Assembly (NCBI GenBank): GCA_024400955.1
Contig: JAKSLY010000006.1
Location: 32,664-96,663 of the forward strand
DNA: 64,000 nucleotides
Reading direction: 5' to 3'
Origin: Treponema sp.
Lineage (GTDB): Bacteria; Spirochaetota; Spirochaetia; Treponematales; Treponemataceae
The notes under the pieces were generated by a model that saw only the letters and a list, made by a program, of their open reading frames with translations, did no database searches and was not told where the DNA came from. A program made the translations under genes and the position numbers. Shown here piece by piece: positions 7,562 to 14,816 of the stretch (position 1 is its first letter; every line of letters begins with the position of its first letter).

Positions 7562-8356
7562 ATGAAGAAACTTGAAGGAAAAGTGGCATTAATAACAGGA
7601 GCATCAAAAGGTATCGGTGAGGGAATTGCCAGGGTATATGCAAAGTATGGTGCAAAGTGTGTATTGGCTGCACGAGGTTCTAAGGTCATTGATTTGGCAG
7701 ATGAATTGAAAAAGGATGGATTTGATGTTACAGGCATGCAGGTGGATGTCTCCGATTATTCCAGCGTAAAAACATTGGTTGAAAAAACCGTTTCTCTATA
7801 CGGAAAGATTGATACCCTTGTATGCAATGCAGGAGTTTGCGTCCTTGAGGATTTTTTGACAAGCGACAGTTTTGAAAATCGTGACATGCACATCGACATT
7901 AATGTTAAGGGTGTATGGAATGTAACCAAGGCAGCCCTTCCGGAAATGGTTTCCAACGGTGGTGGAGCCATTGTCATCATGAGTTCCGTGACTGGCGATA
8001 TGGTTGCAGATCCAGGGGAAGTAGCCTATGCCACATCAAAGGCAGCTCTTGTCGGTTTTACCAAGGCAATGGCACGCGAGGTTGCAGATAAAAACATTCG
8101 TGTAAATGCAATTTGTCCAGGCTATGTAAGGACTCCTTTGGTAGAGGGAATGGCAAAGCAGTCAAATCCGGAAGATCCAGAACAGGCAATCAAGGCAATT
8201 GCAGATGCAGTTCCGTTAAAGAGGCTTGCACGTCCTGAGGAAGTTGGAGAATTGGCAGCTTTCCTTGGATGTGAAGAATCAAGCTACATTACCGGAACTC
8301 AGATTGTAATTGATGGAGGCAGTACGCTTCCAGAAACTTCATCCATGGGGCAGTAG
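7562..8356 (+). CDS. SDR family NAD(P)-dependent oxidoreductase
   Basis: A classical short-chain dehydrogenase of 264 residues, cytosolic. The cofactor loop is GASKGIGEG at residues 13-21, followed by NAG at 89-91, and the catalytic triad is Ser142, Tyr156 and Lys160 (YATSK). The C-terminal IDGG motif near residue 253 is also typical. The ATG at 7562 follows GGAGGAAAT. An upstream in-frame start at 7532 lies inside the hairpin T tract and is rejected. The stop codon abuts the AraC-type gene. Its substrate is unknown. Given the neighbours it may process the aldehyde or alcohol from the kinase/phospho-lyase route encoded downstream. Confidence 0.88.
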   Translation: MKKLEGKVALITGASKGIGEGIARVYAKYGAKCVLAARGSKVIDLADELKKDGFDVTGMQVDVSDYSSVKTLVEKTVSLYGKIDTLVCNAGVCVLEDFLTSDSFENRDMHIDINVKGVWNVTKAALPEMVSNGGGAIVIMSSVTGDMVADPGEVAYATSKAALVGFTKAMAREVADKNIRVNAICPGYVRTPLVEGMAKQSNPEDPEQAIKAIADAVPLKRLARPEEVGELAAFLGCEESSYITGTQIVIDGGSTLPETSSMGQ

Positions 8357-9409
8357 ATGCAGAATGTTTCCTTCTATGACAGAGGATTAAAGAATGCAGA
8401 AAGAATCATGAACTATGAATTCTGGAGGAATGATGATGCCTTCAAGTTGGATCATGAGGTAATCAGGAATCCCTTCAGTCTGCATGAAGAATTGGTTCAG
8501 CGAAAGGCAGACATACTTATTGCAATTGCCGATGACGTTGATTTTCTTGAGGAAAGCAACCTTAAGGAAATTACAGGTGGATTCTCTCGGTTGGGAATGA
8601 TTGTCATCGGCAAGGATGCTTCTTATGGAACTGTCAGGAAATATTTCATAAATGGCGTGTTTGATTACTTGATTTCTCCAGTTGATGAGGACAGCCTTAG
8701 GTCATCAGTTTACAGGATGTTTGAAGACAGGAGCTTGAATTACATCATAAATGAACTGAAGCTCAAGGTGGATGCGCTTATTGAAAACATTTTTCTTGGT
8801 GGTGGACAGGAAGAATTCATCATTTCGGAAATCATAAACCAGATTTACGACGACTGGAATAATGATTCCGTGAATGGGCAGCTTCTTTCAGACAAAGCCA
8901 AAGTCTATATTTATAAGACACTGATAGAACGTAAGCCGTGGCTGGAAAAATTCCTGTATAAGAATGATTTCATTCCTCACCTGGGATTTTCATTAAGGAG
9001 CAAGGAGGAACTCATAAAAATCTGGACGATGAATTTCAGGGAAGCAAGTGCCATGGTAACCAAATATCAGATGATTGATGACAGGCTTGTTTACAAGATC
9101 GGCAAGTATGCTGTCATTCATGTTGATGAGAAGCTGTCTCTTGATGATGTATCAAGGGGAGTGTTTCTTAATGCAAGTTATATCAGTCACATATTCAAGA
9201 AGATAACAAAAATGAGCTTCATCGATTTTATGATGGAAGTAAAAATCGACAGGGCAAAAGTTTTGCTGAGGGATCCTGAAATCAGAATAAACGAGGTTGC
9301 CATGACATTGGGATTCAACAGTCAGGAGTATTTTACAAAGAACTTTAAGAAAAAGACTGGATATACTCCATCGGAATTCCATAAGCACTTGATTGAAAAA
9401 TACAGGTGA
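8357..9409 (+). CDS. AraC-family regulator with degenerate receiver domain
   Basis: A 350-residue DNA-binding regulator. The last 105 residues form an AraC-type double helix-turn-helix, with SLDDVSRGVFLNASYISHIF and then the second helix pair ending in GFNSQEYFTKNFKKKTG. Residues 30-135 look like a response-regulator receiver that has kept its late strands (FDYLISPVDEDSL near residue 109) but not the paired acidic residues at its start, so phosphorylation is doubtful. It begins at the base after the SDR stop codon, giving tight translational coupling, and probably controls the aminotransferase operon that starts 170 bases downstream. No sensor kinase gene is adjacent. Confidence 0.82.
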   Translation: MQNVSFYDRGLKNAERIMNYEFWRNDDAFKLDHEVIRNPFSLHEELVQRKADILIAIADDVDFLEESNLKEITGGFSRLGMIVIGKDASYGTVRKYFINGVFDYLISPVDEDSLRSSVYRMFEDRSLNYIINELKLKVDALIENIFLGGGQEEFIISEIINQIYDDWNNDSVNGQLLSDKAKVYIYKTLIERKPWLEKFLYKNDFIPHLGFSLRSKEELIKIWTMNFREASAMVTKYQMIDDRLVYKIGKYAVIHVDEKLSLDDVSRGVFLNASYISHIFKKITKMSFIDFMMEVKIDRAKVLLRDPEIRINEVAMTLGFNSQEYFTKNFKKKTGYTPSEFHKHLIEKYR

Positions 9410-9421
9410 CCTAAAAAATTT

Positions 9422-9497
9422 ACTGAAGGAAATATATTTATTTCAGTGAAATTTCATCAGTAATTTTGTATAAGAGAGACATACAGTTTTAACTGAA
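9422..9497 (+). promoter_or_regulatory. activator-type promoter with repeated ACTGAA motifs
   Basis: The motif ACTGAA occurs at 9422-9427 and 9492-9497, and inverted (TTCAGT) at 9442-9447, with a partial TCAGT at 9457. A -10 candidate TATAAG at 9469-9474 has no good -35; the TTCAGTGAAA site lies where a -35 should be. This is the layout of an activator-dependent promoter, and the AraC-type regulator next door is the obvious candidate. Confidence 0.4.
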
Positions 9498-9509
9498 AGC
9501 AGTCATTAC

Positions 9510-9567
9510 AAAGGCGTATGAAAGGGACAGGATTTTTTTCTGTTTAGTTCATGCGCCTTTCTTTTTT
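9510..9567 (+). terminator. leader hairpin before PLP-enzyme gene
   Basis: A 13-bp stem pairs 9510-9522 with 9548-9560 with a single G-U pair, followed by CTTTTTTT and then the GGAGG ribosome site. It could terminate the regulator gene (stop at 9409) or attenuate the operon. It begins with TTACAAAGGCG, close to the box seen in the leaders near 1070 and 7511. Confidence 0.55.
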
Positions 9568-9581
9568 TGGAGGTTGTGTTA

Positions 9582-10940
9582 ATGGCATCAAAATCTAGCA
9601 TATTGGATTGCAACAGGTTCAGACGCGAGGATGTTGAATCCTTGGATCCTAAGACAAGAGATCTTGTAGAGCGCCGTGAAAAATGCATGGGAAGTTCATA
9701 CAGGCTTTTTTATAAAAGGCCCTTGAATCTTGTGGAAGGCAAGGGTGAATTCATGTGGGATGAATCGGGAAATAAATATCTGGACATGTACAACAACATT
9801 CCAAGCATGGGACATTCCCATCCTGCAGTAGTGGAAGCCGTTTATGATCAGATGAAGAAAATCAATACACACACAAGATATCTTCATGAAAACATAATCC
9901 GCTATAGTGAACGTCTTCTTTCGCTTATGCCAAAAGAAATTGACCGTGTCATGTTCATGTGCTCGGGTTCAGAAGCCAATGACCTTGCCTTGAGGATTTG
10001 TTCAGCATATACAGGCGGAACAGGCATCCTGATATCGCAGGAAGCCTATCACGGAAACACACAGCTTGTCAGTGCAATCTCTCCTTCAATAGGTGGAGAT
10101 CAAAAGTTGCTTGACGGCGTAAGGCTTGTGCCAACTCCTGACTATTACAGGCAGGGAAAGAGCGACGAGGAATTCACGGCATGGTATTGCTCGGAAATCC
10201 AGAAGCAGATTGATGATATGAAAGCTCATGGAATCAAGCTTTCGTGTTTCATTGCAGATTCCATTTTCAGTTCTGATGGGGTTCATCCAAATCCCAAGGG
10301 CTTCCTGAAGGCTGCAGTGGATGTGGTTCATAGGAACGGAGGGCTGTTTATCGGTGATGAAGTTCAGCCTGGATTCTGCAGAACAGGTGACGCTTTCTGG
10401 GGATTCATGAGGCATGGCATTATCCCTGATCTTGTTACGATGGGAAAACCCATGGCAAATGGAATTCCTTGTTCGGGACTTGCAGGTCGTCATGAAATAC
10501 TTGAGGCATTCAGCGAAAAGTTTCCCTATTTCAATACTTTTGCGGGAAATCCAGTTTCAATGGCAGCGGCAAATGCTGTTCTCGATGTGATTGAAAGGGA
10601 AGGAATCCTTGAACATACAAAACAGGTTGGATCGGAACTTTTGGCGGCCCTTAAGGAAGTTCAGTCTGCGCATTCTTCAATTGTAGGAGATGCCCGAGGG
10701 GCGGGGCTTTTCCTTGGATTTGAACTTGTATCGGATCCGATAAAGAAAACGCCTTCACCAGAAATGACGCAAATCCTGATTAATAAAATGTATGAAAGAA
10801 AGGTTCTTACTTCAAATGCGGGACCTTACGGCAATGTCCTAAAGATCAGGCCTCCTTTGGTTTTCAAGTCGGAGGATATTTCCTGGTTTGCAGGTGCCCT
10901 TGATGAAAGTCTTAGCGAAATAGAAAGGGAAAATCGATAA
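9582..10940 (+). CDS. class III PLP enzyme, aminotransferase or amine phospho-lyase
   Basis: A cytosolic fold-type I PLP enzyme of 452 residues. The cofactor-phosphate segment is CSGSEANDLALR near residue 127. The cofactor aspartate lies in GDEVQPGF, and the Schiff-base lysine in TMGKPMANG near residue 289. The TMGKP form resembles the branch that includes ethanolamine-phosphate and phosphohydroxylysine phospho-lyases as well as alanine-glyoxylate aminotransferase 2. The ATG at 9582 follows GGAGG. The next gene is an APH-type kinase and the one after it an APC permease. That supports a pathway in which a hydroxylated amine is imported, phosphorylated, and split into aldehyde, ammonia and phosphate. 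An ordinary transaminase is the alternative. Confidence 0.8.
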   Translation: MASKSSILDCNRFRREDVESLDPKTRDLVERREKCMGSSYRLFYKRPLNLVEGKGEFMWDESGNKYLDMYNNIPSMGHSHPAVVEAVYDQMKKINTHTRYLHENIIRYSERLLSLMPKEIDRVMFMCSGSEANDLALRICSAYTGGTGILISQEAYHGNTQLVSAISPSIGGDQKLLDGVRLVPTPDYYRQGKSDEEFTAWYCSEIQKQIDDMKAHGIKLSCFIADSIFSSDGVHPNPKGFLKAAVDVVHRNGGLFIGDEVQPGFCRTGDAFWGFMRHGIIPDLVTMGKPMANGIPCSGLAGRHEILEAFSEKFPYFNTFAGNPVSMAAANAVLDVIEREGILEHTKQVGSELLAALKEVQSAHSSIVGDARGAGLFLGFELVSDPIKKTPSPEMTQILINKMYERKVLTSNAGPYGNVLKIRPPLVFKSEDISWFAGALDESLSEIERENR

Positions 10941-10952
10941 CGGAGGTTGATT

Positions 10953-11945
10953 ATGACATTTGACATGGACTTGTTTAACAAGGTTGCTGAACTGACATTG
11001 GAAAAATATGGGCTTCAGGATAAAGATGAGGCAAAGCTCATAGTTCTTTCTGAGAATGCAACATACATGGTTAAGGACAGAAAAACTGGAGAAAAGGATG
11101 GAGTCTTAAGAATCGGCAGACCCGGTTATCATACCCTGAATGAATTGAATTCAGAAATGAAATGGCTCAAGCAGATCAATGAATATACTCCGCTTGTTGT
11201 AGCAAATCCAAAGAAAGGCCTTAATGGGGAATACATTCAGAATGTTCAGGGACCTGATGGTGAAATATATAACTGCGTGATTACGGAATTCCTTCCAGGT
11301 TCTGCTCCGGATGAAAACAATGAAGATCAAATGGTAAAGCAGTTCAAGTATCTTGGTGAGACAACGGCATATCTCCATCGGCAGACGGAAATCTGGAATG
11401 GAACTGCAAAACTTGACCGCTACGAATGGAGCTTTGATAACGTTATAGGTGCAACTCCAAAATGGGGAGACTGGAGGAATTTTCCTGACATGACTCCAGA
11501 TGCCCAGCATTTTCTTGAGGACATAGTTTCAATAATTGAAAAGAGATTGAAGCGTTATGGCAAGACTTCAAACAATTTTGGACTTATTCATGCGGATCTA
11601 CGTCTTGCAAACCTTCTTATTGAAGGCGATCAGATAAAGGTAATCGATTTTGATGACTGCGGATTCGGATGGCATCTTCAGGACCTGGCTTCTGCACTTA
11701 GTTTTATTGAAGAAAAACCTTATGTTCCAAAGCTCGTCAATGCATGGCTATCCGGATACAAGAAGGTTCTTCCTTTTACTGACACGGATTTCGAGGAGAT
11801 CGATACATTCATCATGATGCGTCGTCTTCAGCTTACGGCTTGGCTTGGTTCCCATCAGCAGTCTGGCCCGGCTGCAGAATTAAGCGTTGGCTGGATGAAT
11901 GGAACAATGGAGCTTGCAGAAAGGTACAAGAGACTTTTCGGTTGA
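10953..11945 (+). CDS. aminoglycoside-phosphotransferase-family small-molecule kinase
   Basis: A 330-residue APH/choline-kinase-fold enzyme that would phosphorylate a hydroxyl group of a small substrate with ATP. The catalytic loop is LIHADLRLANLL near residue 210 (HxDxxxxN type) and the metal-binding aspartate lies in VIDFDDCGFG near 231. The ATG at 10953 has a perfect GGAGG and is preferred to the in-frame TTG at 10947. The family includes the kinase domains linked to AGXT2-like PLP enzymes and hydroxylysine kinase. Placement directly after such an enzyme, with a gap of 12 bases, supports a joint pathway. The substrate is not known, and antibiotic resistance is unlikely in this context. Confidence 0.82.
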   Translation: MTFDMDLFNKVAELTLEKYGLQDKDEAKLIVLSENATYMVKDRKTGEKDGVLRIGRPGYHTLNELNSEMKWLKQINEYTPLVVANPKKGLNGEYIQNVQGPDGEIYNCVITEFLPGSAPDENNEDQMVKQFKYLGETTAYLHRQTEIWNGTAKLDRYEWSFDNVIGATPKWGDWRNFPDMTPDAQHFLEDIVSIIEKRLKRYGKTSNNFGLIHADLRLANLLIEGDQIKVIDFDDCGFGWHLQDLASALSFIEEKPYVPKLVNAWLSGYKKVLPFTDTDFEEIDTFIMMRRLQLTAWLGSHQQSGPAAELSVGWMNGTMELAERYKRLFG

Positions 11946-11993
11946 GAGAATAAAAAAATAATTTGGCATCAAAAAAAATATTGGAGGTAAATT

Positions 11994-13397
11994 ATGGAGG
12001 AAACAAAGAGCACGCTTTCAAAGTCAATGAGGCTTCTCTATGTTTATGCAATGGCAACAGGTGCAATCTTTACGTTCATGTGCTATTGGGATGGTATCTT
12101 CATGTCCTACACGGGACCTGCTACATTCCTTGCCTTTGCTTTGATGACTCTGGCAATCTTGCCAACAGCCTTTGTTTATGCAGAGTATTCAACTATGCTG
12201 CCGGCTGCAGGTTCTTGCCTTGTATTTAATACCGTTGGACTGAACAAGCATGCGGGATTCTGGTCTGCATGGTTGATCATGTGTGCATGGGTTGCAGTTC
12301 CTGCAGCAGGTGTTCTGGGTATTCTGGAATGGCTCAACCATCAGTTTGGGCTTGCACTCAGTGGAAACACTGCAACCATTGTTGGTGCTGTCATTCTGTG
12401 TTTCTGGTGCGCCTTGAGTCTTTACAAGAATGTTGTGGCTGGTAAAGTTCAGTCCTTCATGCTCATGGCCGGAATGATTGGTGTAATTGTCTGTTCAATT
12501 ATGTTCCTCTGTAGCGGTCACTGGAGCTTTGACAACTTCAGAAACTTCTTTACAAGCAGCAACATGAAGGAATGGGGCGGAGCATTTGCTTCAACAGGTA
12601 TTGCCTGGGCTGTCGGATGTTCATTCATGATTACACCATTCTTTGGATTTGAGACAGTACCTGCAATGGTCGAAGAAGGAACATTCCCAATCAAGGATCA
12701 GAAGAAGGCAATCCTTGGATCAGTTGTAACTTGCGGTGCAATTTATGTAATCTTCTATTTCTGCATGGCTGGAGCAATGCCTTGGGAAGAACTTACAAAC
12801 TCTGGTGACTGTCATCCATTCGTAACCTTCGAAGCTCTCAAGTATTGCTTTGGTGACAAGATTGCATGGTTTGTTCTCGTTATGGGTATTGTTGGAATCG
12901 TATTCCCAATTGGAACTTCCGTACTTGGATTCTGGTATTCTGCAGTTCGCATGATTTATGCAATGGGTCGCCAGAACTTCCTTCCAAAGCAGTTCTCTTA
13001 TACAAACCGCTTTAACCAGCCAATTCTTCCAAACATCCTTATCCTGGTTGTATCAATCGGATTTATTGCAATGCAGTCGATTACAGCATTCTTTGACCTG
13101 ATGGCTTTTGCATGTGCCCTTTGCTATGCATTGACTTCAATTTCTTCAATGGTAATTGATGCCCGTCATCCAGAATGGCCTCGTCCTTACAAGTGTGCAA
13201 AAATCATAAAGGTTCTTTCCGTAATCATAATGCTTGCCTGTTCTTTCTTTACGACAATTGGAATTGGTCCAAGAACATGGTATGGCTTTATCGGATATAT
13301 GGCTGTTGGTGTTATACTTTGGCTGTACATGATCTGCTACAAGTGGCGTCATGAAAAGGTTTGGATGAAAACTCCTGATGGAGACATGGAATTCTAA
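11994..13397 (+). CDS. APC-superfamily amino acid/amine permease
   Basis: A 467-residue inner-membrane permease with about twelve hydrophobic helices. The first half contains the APC-type TM1 stretch GAIFTFMCYWDGIF. The conserved MITPFFGFETVP segment in TM6 matches the family's substrate-binding GFE region. The protein ends in a charged cytosolic tail. It likely imports the amine or amino acid used by the kinase and PLP enzyme encoded just upstream. The ATG follows GGAGG. It is followed after 27 bases by a P-II gene, which points to nitrogen-status control of transport. Confidence 0.87.
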   Translation: MEETKSTLSKSMRLLYVYAMATGAIFTFMCYWDGIFMSYTGPATFLAFALMTLAILPTAFVYAEYSTMLPAAGSCLVFNTVGLNKHAGFWSAWLIMCAWVAVPAAGVLGILEWLNHQFGLALSGNTATIVGAVILCFWCALSLYKNVVAGKVQSFMLMAGMIGVIVCSIMFLCSGHWSFDNFRNFFTSSNMKEWGGAFASTGIAWAVGCSFMITPFFGFETVPAMVEEGTFPIKDQKKAILGSVVTCGAIYVIFYFCMAGAMPWEELTNSGDCHPFVTFEALKYCFGDKIAWFVLVMGIVGIVFPIGTSVLGFWYSAVRMIYAMGRQNFLPKQFSYTNRFNQPILPNILILVVSIGFIAMQSITAFFDLMAFACALCYALTSISSMVIDARHPEWPRPYKCAKIIKVLSVIIMLACSFFTTIGIGPRTWYGFIGYMAVGVILWLYMICYKWRHEKVWMKTPDGDMEF

Positions 13398-13424
13398 TCA
13401 CGTGAAAAAAATGGAGATTTAGGG

Positions 13425-13766
13425 ATGAAGGAACTTGAAATCATAATTAAGCCTGAAAAACTTGAAAACTTAAAAAGAATTCTTGACAGGGAAGGCGCAC
13501 GTGGAGTAATGATTTCCCAGATTTTTGGATACGGACACCAGCGTGGAAGTGGACAGGTTTATACCAGGGATGAAAATCCTGGAATCAATTTGCTCCCGAA
13601 ACTCAGCGTTCGTACAGTTGTAAAAGATGATATCGTGGAGAAAATCATTTCCCGTGCTCTTGAAGAACTTAATACGAATAGTTTTGGAGACGGAAAAATC
13701 TTCATAAAGAATGTTGATGATGCAGTAAAGATAAGAACTCAGGAACGCGGAGATGATGCCCTCTAG
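13425..13766 (+). CDS. P-II family nitrogen-regulatory protein
   Basis: A 113-residue P-II (GlnB/GlnK-like) signalling protein. The ATP-binding B-loop is intact as GDGKIF near residue 87, and the C-terminal IRTQERGDDAL matches the family C-loop. In the T-loop the usual RGAEY stretch is replaced by TRDENPG, so the tyrosine that is uridylylated in proteobacterial GlnB is missing, and the loop seems one residue longer. It likely senses ATP/ADP and 2-oxoglutarate without covalent modification. Its gene follows an APC permease rather than amtB, so the permease is the likely partner. It is the last gene of the operon. Confidence 0.88.
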   Translation: MKELEIIIKPEKLENLKRILDREGARGVMISQIFGYGHQRGSGQVYTRDENPGINLLPKLSVRTVVKDDIVEKIISRALEELNTNSFGDGKIFIKNVDDAVKIRTQERGDDAL

Positions 13767-13797
13767 TTTTTGAGGAATTTCACACTGTATAATCATT

Positions 13798-13833
13798 GAC
13801 CTGGTACAATGGCGTGCCAGGTCTTTTGTTTTT
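13798..13833 (+). terminator. intrinsic terminator of the permease/P-II operon
   Basis: GACCTGG at 13798-13804 pairs perfectly with CCAGGTC at 13817-13823 and is followed by TTTTGTTTTT. It lies 31 bases after the P-II stop codon. A second, weaker stem (AAGGC/GCCTT, 13834-13852) follows at once. Confidence 0.7.
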
Positions 13834-13916
13834 AAGGCGATAAAAATGCCTTTTAAGGAGTCTCATACATGTTGTAAGAAATCCGGTTTTCTTGAGTAAA
13901 AAATTGCAGGGTTTTA

Positions 13917-13925
13917 TGTTATAAT
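13917..13925 (+). promoter_or_regulatory. extended -10 promoter of the hydrolase gene
   Basis: TGTTATAAT at 13917-13925 is an extended -10 element. No good -35 sits 16-18 bases upstream, as is common for this promoter class. It lies 40 bases before the hydrolase start. Confidence 0.45.
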
Positions 13926-13965
13926 ATGCTTCATTAAATATGGACCAAGATTGAGGTGGAACTAT

Positions 13966-14712
13966 ATGAAGAAGTTTGAAGTTAAGAGAGAAGGACTGAC
14001 CATACGCGGGAAAATTTTTGGCGACGTAAGCAAGAAAAGTCCCGTGTGCATTTTAAGCCATGGATTCATGGCAAATCAAAAGACATGCAGGACCTATGCA
14101 AAAACTCTTGCCAAGGAAGGCAAGATTGCGGTTACCTATGATTTTTGCGGAGGCGGAATCGGTGTTAAAAGTGACGGCAAGACTGAAGACATGACTGTGT
14201 TCACGGAGAAGAAGGATCTTCTTGCCGTAATTGATTTTTTCAAAAAGCAGGAATATGCAGAGAGCATTTCGCTTTTAGGATGCAGCCAGGGTGGGTTTGT
14301 CTCTGCAATGGTTGCCAAAGAATTAAAGGATCAGGTAAAAAGTCTTGTGCTCTTTTATCCGGCACTATGCATTCCGGATGATGCAAGAAAGGGCCAGATG
14401 ATTGTATTCAAGTTTGATCCAAAAAATATTCCTGATATCCTTGGAAATTTCCCAATGAAAGTCGGAGGAGGATTTGCAAGAACTGTTGTTAACCTTGATG
14501 TCTATTCTGCAATCGAAGGATATGACGGACCTACGTTCCTGATCCATGGAACTTCTGACAGAATCGTAGACATTGAATATTCCCGCAAGGCAAAAGAGCT
14601 GTATCCAAAGTGCGAGTATCATGAAATAGAAAATGGCGCCCACGGTTTCAAAGGAAAGCATGATAAGGAAGCCTGCAGGCTGCTGAAGGAATTTGCAGCC
14701 AGGGTAATGTAA
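13966..14712 (+). CDS. alpha/beta hydrolase, probable esterase
   Basis: A 248-residue cytosolic alpha/beta hydrolase of the serine-esterase type, with no signal peptide. The oxyanion region is LSHGFMAN near residue 29, the nucleophile elbow is LGCSQGG with the serine near residue 107, the acid is in HGTSDRIVD near 193, and the histidine is in NGAHGF near 223. It resembles acyl-ester esterases related to feruloyl or acetyl esterases, but the substrate cannot be told from sequence. The ATG at 13966 has GAGGTGG 7 bases upstream. It stands alone between two terminators. Confidence 0.82.
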   Translation: MKKFEVKREGLTIRGKIFGDVSKKSPVCILSHGFMANQKTCRTYAKTLAKEGKIAVTYDFCGGGIGVKSDGKTEDMTVFTEKKDLLAVIDFFKKQEYAESISLLGCSQGGFVSAMVAKELKDQVKSLVLFYPALCIPDDARKGQMIVFKFDPKNIPDILGNFPMKVGGGFARTVVNLDVYSAIEGYDGPTFLIHGTSDRIVDIEYSRKAKELYPKCEYHEIENGAHGFKGKHDKEACRLLKEFAARVM

Positions 14713-14730
14713 TAGTTTCCCTGGCAAATA

Positions 14731-14801
14731 AAAAAAGGGATGTCCCGGAGACTTGAAGTACGCGCTGAAAGGTGCACTTAAGTTTTGGGACATCCCTTTT
14801 T
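14731..14801. terminator. bidirectional terminator between hydrolase and nhaC
   Basis: AAAAAGGGATGTCCC (ending 14746) pairs with GGGACATCCCTTTTT (14787-14801). A-rich and T-rich flanks allow termination in both directions, as expected between two converging genes. The 40-base loop itself contains a weaker ACTTGAAGT/ACTTAAGT pairing. Confidence 0.8.
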
Positions 14802-14816
14802 ACTTATGTAAAGGTA

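Noticed and set aside
10953..11945. Aminoglycoside resistance gene
   Set aside because: The APH fold is shared by many metabolic kinases, and the operon context is catabolic with a permease and PLP enzyme.
13798..13833. A fourth leader attenuator for the hydrolase gene
   Set aside because: It follows the P-II stop by 31 bases, and the hydrolase has its own extended -10 promoter downstream, so it is better read as an ordinary terminator.
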